A stretch of 64,000 nucleotides of DNA, taken from contig JAMAHW010000045.1 of assembly GCA_023627715.1 (NCBI GenBank), positions 231,435 through 295,434 of the forward strand, written 5' to 3'. The stretch is from Periconia sp. R9002 (lineage: Eukaryota > Ascomycota > Dothideomycetes > Pleosporales > Periconiaceae). Every line of letters starts with the position of its first letter. Within the stretch, counting starts at the first letter, position 1. Position numbers and translations under genes: made by a program. Shown here piece by piece: positions 58,188 to 64,000 of this stretch. The notes under the pieces were generated by a model. The model made no database searches. It was not told the origin of the DNA and worked only from the letters and a program-made list of their open reading frames with translations.

Positions 58188-58931
58188 TTATGCTGGGCGG
58201 AATCTCCAATCGTCCCAGTCGTACTCGTCATCGTCATCATCGTCGTCGTCAGCCTCACTCTCATCTTCCTCTGGCTGTGGAGTCGGTAGCATACCGTCTG
58301 GATCGACAGCGGTTGCCCCGACAGGTTTGTTCCGAAGAGCTTCTCGCTGTTCGCGCAGCCTCCTCACCCTGTCCTCCAGACCCTCCATCTCTTCAAACTC
58401 GTCCTGGAGCGCTCGTTCTGCATCCTCGTGCTCGCCCTCCAGCTCCTCGTCGAGTCTGGCACGCTGTGCGCTCTGCTCTTCCCGCGCCTGTGCGGCAATC
58501 TCAGCTGCTGTCATGGGCGCAGCCTCGACAACAGCACCTGAGTAGGTATTCACGTTCCTTTGTTGTGTCTCTGCCATCTCTTCCATCTCGTTCATGAAGG
58601 CATCTAGCTCAGGATCCGCCTCTGGAGCGGGAGGCGGTGGGTCTGCAATGGGAACAGCAGCGGCGGCAGCAGCAGCAGCATCGTCATGGTCAACCTCTAC
58701 AGCGGGAGGAGGCTCTTGTTGGTTTGCATCGAAAAAGCCGGCGGGAACACCGGCATCCTCTTCCATGCGCGTCCGTTTGCGCTCTTCGGCCTCATCGTGG
58801 GTCACGGCCTTGCGCTTTCTCGACGAGGGAGCTGCGGCGGGGATAGCTGAGGTCTTTTGAGGTTTTGAATTTTGCTGCTGCTGCTGGCGGGCAGCGCGCT
58901 GTTGGCGAAGCAGAGTCCGGGCGTCGGCCAT
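58188..58931 (-). CDS. ZNF830/CCDC16-like protein lacking the zinc finger
   Basis: The 247-residue single-exon protein matches the C-terminal region of the ZNF830 (CCDC16) family, whose members associate with the spliceosome. Recognisable segments are AVVEAAPMTAAEIAAQAREE, then a charged helix and FEEMEGLEDRVRRLREQREALR, followed by an acidic tail (ESEADDDDDDDDEYDWDD) ending WRFRPA. The N-terminus MADARTLLRQQRAARQ is also family-like. In relatives it leads straight into a C2H2-type zinc finger, but here a Gln run and a Ser/Lys stretch replace the finger. The finger could have been lost in this lineage or lie in an unrecognised exon, although the gene appears continuous. An Ala8 run follows at about residue 85. 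Confidence 0.55.
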   Translation of the reverse strand: MADARTLLRQQRAARQQQQQNSKPQKTSAIPAAAPSSRKRKAVTHDEAEERKRTRMEEDAGVPAGFFDANQQEPPPAVEVDHDDAAAAAAAAVPIADPPPPAPEADPELDAFMNEMEEMAETQQRNVNTYSGAVVEAAPMTAAEIAAQAREEQSAQRARLDEELEGEHEDAERALQDEFEEMEGLEDRVRRLREQREALRNKPVGATAVDPDGMLPTPQPEEDESEADDDDDDDDEYDWDDWRFRPA

Positions 58932-59758
58932 GGTTCGTGATTTGGTATGCGTGGTTGGGACGGTATGTACTTAGTATGTACTATGTAGGTAGTTTTAATA
59001 TGTACAAATATCCCTGTGCCCTGTCCCAGCACAAACGGGAGTTGGCTGTTTGCCCCTGCCTCAACAAGCCTGGCTAACCGTACCAGGCTAAGCGCGAAAG
59101 CTCTAACTACTCATCCACCATTCACTCCATTTCACCCCACACACACATCACGACACCCACCACCACCGCCATCACCCTCCCTCCCGACATCCCCTCCTCA
59201 CTCTCCTCCACAACCCAAGAGGCAGTCTGATCTTGCGCATTTACTCCTCTACACACCTGTTCTTCATCCGCGCACTCTTGCCATCCCGACGCTTCCGCGC
59301 GTTGCCATTGCCCGCTTCTGCTCCCGCTCGCGACGCTGCCAGCACGCGACTGTGACTGCCAGCGCCACTTTGCGGTAGCCACATCATCTGTTCAGAGGGA
59401 AGGCGCCCAGCTCGCGCAAGGAGAACTGCACAGTTTTGCAGAGGCAGCTACTACTTAGATATTTCATCCTCACCTCCCTTCTCACGTCTCCTCTCCTCAC
59501 TTCACTGTCTGTTTGGCTTCGGTCACACACCTTGTTGTTTGCTTTGCTCTGTCCTGTACCTGCGCGTCACCCAACGTGAGGAGCTCCTTGCCCCCTCGCC
59601 GCCAAGGCGTGTCTTGAACCTTGTCGATAGACCACCTACCTACCTCCATTGTGAACTTCTGCATTGCGCGCATAACGTAATTCTGGTCGCACCTGTTGAG
59701 CCCATTGCTGCTGCACCCTCGCCGCACTCACATACATTCTCTCTCTGCGTCCGCCATC
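58932..59758. promoter_or_regulatory. divergent promoter between ZNF830-like and BYE1 genes
   Basis: Two genes start outward from the ends of this 827-base region. It has a C-rich, G-poor block at about 59105-59215 and CT-rich runs near 59470-59505. Shared control is possible; no site is identified. Confidence 0.4.
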
Positions 59759-62612
59759 ATGGCCGGTAAGCACCTCCGTCGTTGCCCTTCTCGTCGCGAC
59801 ATCCCCCAGCCTGCCCTTTGCGCGCTTGCGTCTTCACCATACGTACCACATACCCGCCTCTGTCATCCCGTCGTGCGCGAAGCAGATTACTGACTCTTCA
59901 TTCTACAGACGAGATACGCCGCTCCGGCCGCGCAAACAAGGGCCACCACACCAAGAATGCCGACGCCCTCGACGAGCCAATCGCAAAACCAAAGTCCAAA
60001 CCAAAGGCGGAGAAGAAAGCGCAATCCGCTGAAAAGCGCCAGCCGACGCGCTCTGAATCTGCGCAAACCGAAGACAACAATGACGAAGACGACGCCGTGA
60101 TCCGATGTGTATGCGGAGACCAGCGCGACATTGGCGGCCGTGAGATGATCTGTTGCGACAAGTGTGAGGTATGGCAGCACAATCAGTGTCTTGATCTACC
60201 TCAGGGCAGCTACTGGGACAACAGGAGTTATTTCTGTGAACAGTGCAAGCCCGAAGACCATCAAGAGCTGCTCGCGGCCATGGCCCGCGGCGAGAAGCCT
60301 TGGAACCGCAAAAGTAAGAAAGGCAAGAAGCCTCCCAAGTCGCGACCCAGCGACGTCAAGAAAGAAAAGACCTCACCCCCCTCTTCGCAGCGACACACGC
60401 CCGCGGTCACACCTGCCCCTGTTGCAACCCAGCCTCCAACACCAGCTCCGGCTCCCCCTCAGGTTCAAGCGAGTCCGGCTCCTGCACCTGCGAAGAAACC
60501 TGCGGCTCCCCCCGCCCCCATCACGGTGCCTGTGGCAGCGTCGCATGACGGCTCCAATGGCTCGGCAAAGGTGCGCATCCAGCTGATATTTCGATTGACT
60601 ACTGCTAATTGTGCTGCCAGAATAAAAAAGATACCCCGAAAAGCCAGCCTCAGTCCCCACTGGGCGAAAAGCGGCGGCACGAACCTGCCGGCGAGAAAGA
60701 CGGATCGAGCAAGAAAAGGAGAAAGTCCAGTGCGGTCAACCCTGACACCCCTGTTTCCGAAACCAGTGTTGCTAGTGAATTCGACCACCTGCCGCCCATG
60801 CAAAAGCCGTTGGTCCAAAAACTCAGAGACACCCTCGCTCCCCTAATAGACACCGCCGCCACCTCCCGTAGTTATCAAATACCCGAAGGTGAAACCTCGA
60901 CATCATTGGCCACCAAATTCGCCCTCGAAATCGACCGTTTTGCATGCATTCATCACGGGGTGCCCTCCAACTCGGAAGCTCCATATATCAAACAGCTGAG
61001 GAGTATCATGTTCAATGTCAAGAAAAACACTATCCTCATCGATCGGTTACTTTCGGGAAGCTTGACCACGGAAGAATTCGCTTCCATGGGCGCTGATAAA
61101 ATGGCTAGTGAGGAGAGGCTCAAGGAAGACGCCGCTATGAGAGAGGCCAACGAAAAGCAGATGGTGCTTACAGAAGAGACTGGCCCGCGACTTCGAAAGA
61201 CTCACAAAGGCGAAGAGTTGGTTGGGGACGATGATGCACCTTTGCCCGACGATTTTAGCGCTCCTCCCGGGCGTGAAAGGGAGGAAATTGCAGAATCAAA
61301 ACCCCCCGCGCCGCCTTCTCCACCTCGTGACGGGCAAGCAGTCGTTGAACTTCCGGAAGATCTCGGCCAACGGGCGCCTCTCGCCGTTGACACGTCTGAC
61401 GCTCCCACGGATGGAGTGCGACGGACGTCCAACTTTGACATCAATTCTGTGTTCGACAAAGTTCGTTCCCCGCAGACTGACCAGCAAACGTTTCTGCACC
61501 GTCGCCAAAGTTCTATCAAGACGCAAGAGACTCCACGGCAAGGTCCTGGGGACGACGCCGATATCGATCGACTTCTAAAGGACGAGGATCAAGATGTGCA
61601 CATGGGCGGAACGGACTCGAGCGTTGTATGGCAAGGCAGCTTGCTAATGCAGCAGATGGATGCTGTCGAGGTCACAGCCCGGTTTGTGGCTGGTGGTGAT
61701 TTCGGTCAGGTCGTGCCGTGGAACCAACTGCTACCCTCGTCGCTCCCGATTAAGGGTCGAATTGAGGACCAGCGTGGTGACGATTACATCCGCAGTTTGG
61801 CCATTACCGGCAGTCACGATGTGTGTGTCCTTGCACTCACACCCACGACAGCCGGAGGGCTGGGTTCTATGGAGACCATCTACAATTACTTTCACCCGCG
61901 ACAGCGATGGGGGGTGATACCCGTCCCTACTGGCGAGAATGAAATCGTGCGTGACTTGTATGTTGTGCCACTTGAACCGGGGCCAAGCAGTCTGCCTCCC
62001 TTTTTAGATATGCTCGAGCATTGCGTCATCGAAACACCGCGCAAAGAACCCATGATGCTTCTAGCCCTTGTTGCTAAACTTCCAGAGAACAACCCCGCGG
62101 CGGATGCCAATCCTTTCGAGTCTGGTGCAGTGCAGAGTACGCCGTCCGGGCAGGCGCCTCAGCCAGGTCAGGTTTTCAACGGCGCCCCTAACGGTGCCAG
62201 TCCATCGCCGCTCACCAACCCTCATGGCCCGCAATATTCGCCCATGGCCCCGTCTTTCCCTCCCACTCAGCCATTCGACAATAGCAACACACCGAGCAGT
62301 AACAACAACACCTTCCCGCCAGGCCCGCCGCCTCACAACAACGGCTACGTCCATACGCAACCAGGCGCGCAGATGGCGCAAGCGCTTTCGCCGACACCCC
62401 CCGCTCCTTTTGCGCCGCTTGCTATCAAATACCTGGGCGAATACCTACAAGCGCCTGTCATTGCCCGCATCCTGGCTAGCAGTGAGGGTGGAGCGCACAT
62501 GACGGAGGAGCAAATGGCCAATCTGCGTCACATTATGGAAACGGTGCCGCGTGCGCAGTCGGACTTCAACGTCTTCCAAGAACATCTCGCCACGTCTTTC
62601 AAGCCGGTTTAG
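59759..62612 (+). CDS. BYE1: BYE1-like transcription elongation factor (PHD finger, TFIIS-like, SPOC)
   Basis: Three exons (59759-59765, 59909-60570 and 60621-62612) encode about 886 residues. Exon 1 is only 7 nt (ATG GCC G). The 143-nt intron ends TCTACAG and gives MADEIRRSGRANKGHHTKN. The second intron is 50 nt. The PHD finger (about 68-120) has CVCGD, CCDKCEVWQHNQCLDL and FCEQC, a Cys4-His-Cys3 zinc set that reads histone H3 methyl-Lys. The TFIIS central domain (about 283-430) starts MQKPLVQKLRDTLAPL and includes YIKQLRSIMFNVKKN. The SPOC domain (about 556-710) begins VVWQGSLLMQQMDAVEVTAR. The rest is Pro-rich linker. In yeast Bye1 binds RNA polymerase II and chromatin during early elongation, and this gene should act alike in the nucleus. 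It appears complete. Confidence 0.9.
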
Positions 62613-63659
62613 GAATAGGGATCTGACCGACGGACGATGAGGAATGGAAATGGCAAAGTGTGGATGCAAGAGACTGAATATCAAACCATGGGAGTTATGC
62701 GCCTTGAATATACCTGGCTCGGGACTTTCAACAAAGATGTCGTACATTTGGCATGATATACAAGAGAGGTGTGTATGCTTTTACCTTTGTACACGGGTCT
62801 CTTCTCCTGGTTGTGTTCCTCCCTCCCTCCCTCTTCACTTATGCACACTGGATTTGTCAAGTAGTGGATCCCTGTTGTTTTTGGGCGCTTTTCTTCTCTT
62901 CTTCTTTCTCCTTCAACTTCGATACCATACCCCTCTCCCCGTTTGCAAGTATGTTTTGTTTCCGGGGACGGATATATTACCTCATCTATGTTTTTTCTTT
63001 CACTTTTCTCTTCTTCTCTTCTTTCTTTCTTAACTCTTATCCCGCTCCCGTTCCCCCTTTTTTTGGAGGTTGCTTGTTTGGTTGGTGAGTGAGATTAGGG
63101 ATGTACAAAAATAAGAGAATCTCTAGGATTGTGTTCGGGTTGGGATGATGTTTTCTTCTCTCTTTCTTCGGATTGACGCTCTGTGTGATGATGATAAGAA
63201 GAAGAAGAGGGGAAGAGGAGGTTGGGGGAGGGAGGGGAGGGAATCGACTGGGATTAGTAGATGGGGAAAAGAGAAGAAGATGAGAAGAGATGATTCAAAT
63301 ACACTTTTTTTTGCACTGAACGATGTTGTGAACCGTACTTGTATATGCTTTTTTGTGATGTTTGGTGTAAGACGTGCATGATGTTTGGTGCACCGCACTC
63401 TAGGATTGCTGGATGAGATGAAAATCAAACCCTGGGATTGATGGTGACTGTTTTCACGCTATGTATGCATGGAAGGTATACATTATAGGTTAAGAGGGTA
63501 TTTGGTAGCAGAAAATACATTACAGGGTTATACCATACCCTATGTAGGATTGCTATCTAACAGAAATTAATATCTAGAATGACTGTTTACAGCATGTAGA
63601 AGGTAGTACATGAAGTGACTGTTTAACCATTGATATTTCAAAGTGGGAAGTGCGGCTGA

Positions 63660-63695
63660 CACACTGTTCCAAACCCAGCCAAACCCCACAGTGTG
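63660..63695 (+). repeat. short inverted repeat CACACTGT/ACAGTGTG
   Basis: Eight-base arms separated by 20 bases could form a small hairpin. It lies 15 bases left of the larger fold-back element and may be unrelated. Confidence 0.5.
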
Positions 63696-63710
63696 TAGAA
63701 TGCAATAATT

Positions 63711-63833
63711 GTCGATTGTTGTCGAACGAAGGGTATTGAATGAAGCCTTGGCACTGTCACCTGGAGAGTCCAGTGATGTATTATCTACACTGTCAAAGTG
63801 GCAGTGCTAGGGCTTCATTCAACAACAATCGAC
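63711..63833. repeat. 123-bp fold-back element with 11+11+5-bp matched arms
   Basis: The left arm is GTCGATTGTTG, then after 15 bases TGAATGAAGCC, then CACTG. The right arm is the reverse complement in the same order, with only one base between the first two blocks. The extra bases in the left arm hold an imperfect second copy (GAACGAAG beside GAATGAAG). It has the size and shape of a small MITE or a hairpin. No transposase is present, and target-site duplications are not clear. Confidence 0.6.
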
Positions 63834-64000
63834 GTCTCACATTTTTAATTATACAATCAATTATCGTCCAATCGCCCACCGAAGCCGCTTCCTTTGGCGC
63901 CAACCGAGAACGACTTCGTGTGTCTAAAAAACTAGAGAATATGGGTGGGTGGAAGTTCCACTGGATTGCGAGGTCTCAAAGTATCAAAAGCACAAAAAAA

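Larger units (their letters stand above)
62613..64000. other. intergenic region to the right edge
   Basis: This holds the 3' flank of the BYE1 gene, with CT-rich sequence from 62880 to 63050, then a spacer with a 123-bp fold-back element. No gene is recognised to the edge. Confidence 0.5.

Overview
The window is nuclear DNA of a filamentous ascomycete. The genes carry many short GT-AG introns (about 47 to 120 nt, a few longer), intergenic spacers of 0.6 to 3.6 kb are rich in microsatellites and CT tracts, and the protein families are fungal: a non-ribosomal peptide synthetase (NRPS), fungal P450s, a tannase-family esterase, a BYE1-type PHD/SPOC protein and an Age2-type ArfGAP. Gene style and the families present suggest a dothideomycete, but that is inference. 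No tRNA, rRNA, CRISPR array, phage or intact transposon was recognised.

Left part (1-13 kb): the 3' end of a secreted-type protein gene whose reading frame changes once, a secreted feruloyl esterase/tannase, a type II membrane GT34 glycosyltransferase, and a divergent P450, separated by long spacers without a convincing gene.

Centre (13.9-31.1 kb): a secondary-metabolite cluster. It holds a 3404-residue two-module NRPS (minus strand), a pisatin-demethylase-like P450 (plus), a cation-dependent catechol-type O-methyltransferase (minus) and a 3-dehydroshikimate dehydratase (plus). The dehydratase family makes protocatechuate and the methyltransferase family acts on catechols, so the cluster can be read as making and decorating a catechol unit beside a peptide. 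The first adenylation domain has Thr where the amine-anchoring Asp is expected. It is followed by a second, truncated adenylation C-subdomain that carries an N-methyltransferase. The second module has an epimerase, and the protein ends in a condensation-like domain that probably releases or cyclises the product. The P450 at 10.5 kb may also belong. No transporter or pathway regulator lies next to these genes.

Right part (33-64 kb): mostly housekeeping or unknown genes. These are a GNAT acetyltransferase, a SIS-domain sugar-phosphate isomerase-like protein, a 1568-residue coiled-coil protein, an epoxide-hydrolase gene broken by a stop and a frameshift, a double GFA/CENP-V-domain protein, a large Ser-rich protein with a C-terminal zinc-finger-like segment, a small orphan membrane protein, remains of a NACHT-type NTPase, an ArfGAP, a ZNF830/CCDC16-like protein without its zinc finger, and a BYE1-like transcription factor. 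A 123-bp fold-back element lies near the right edge.
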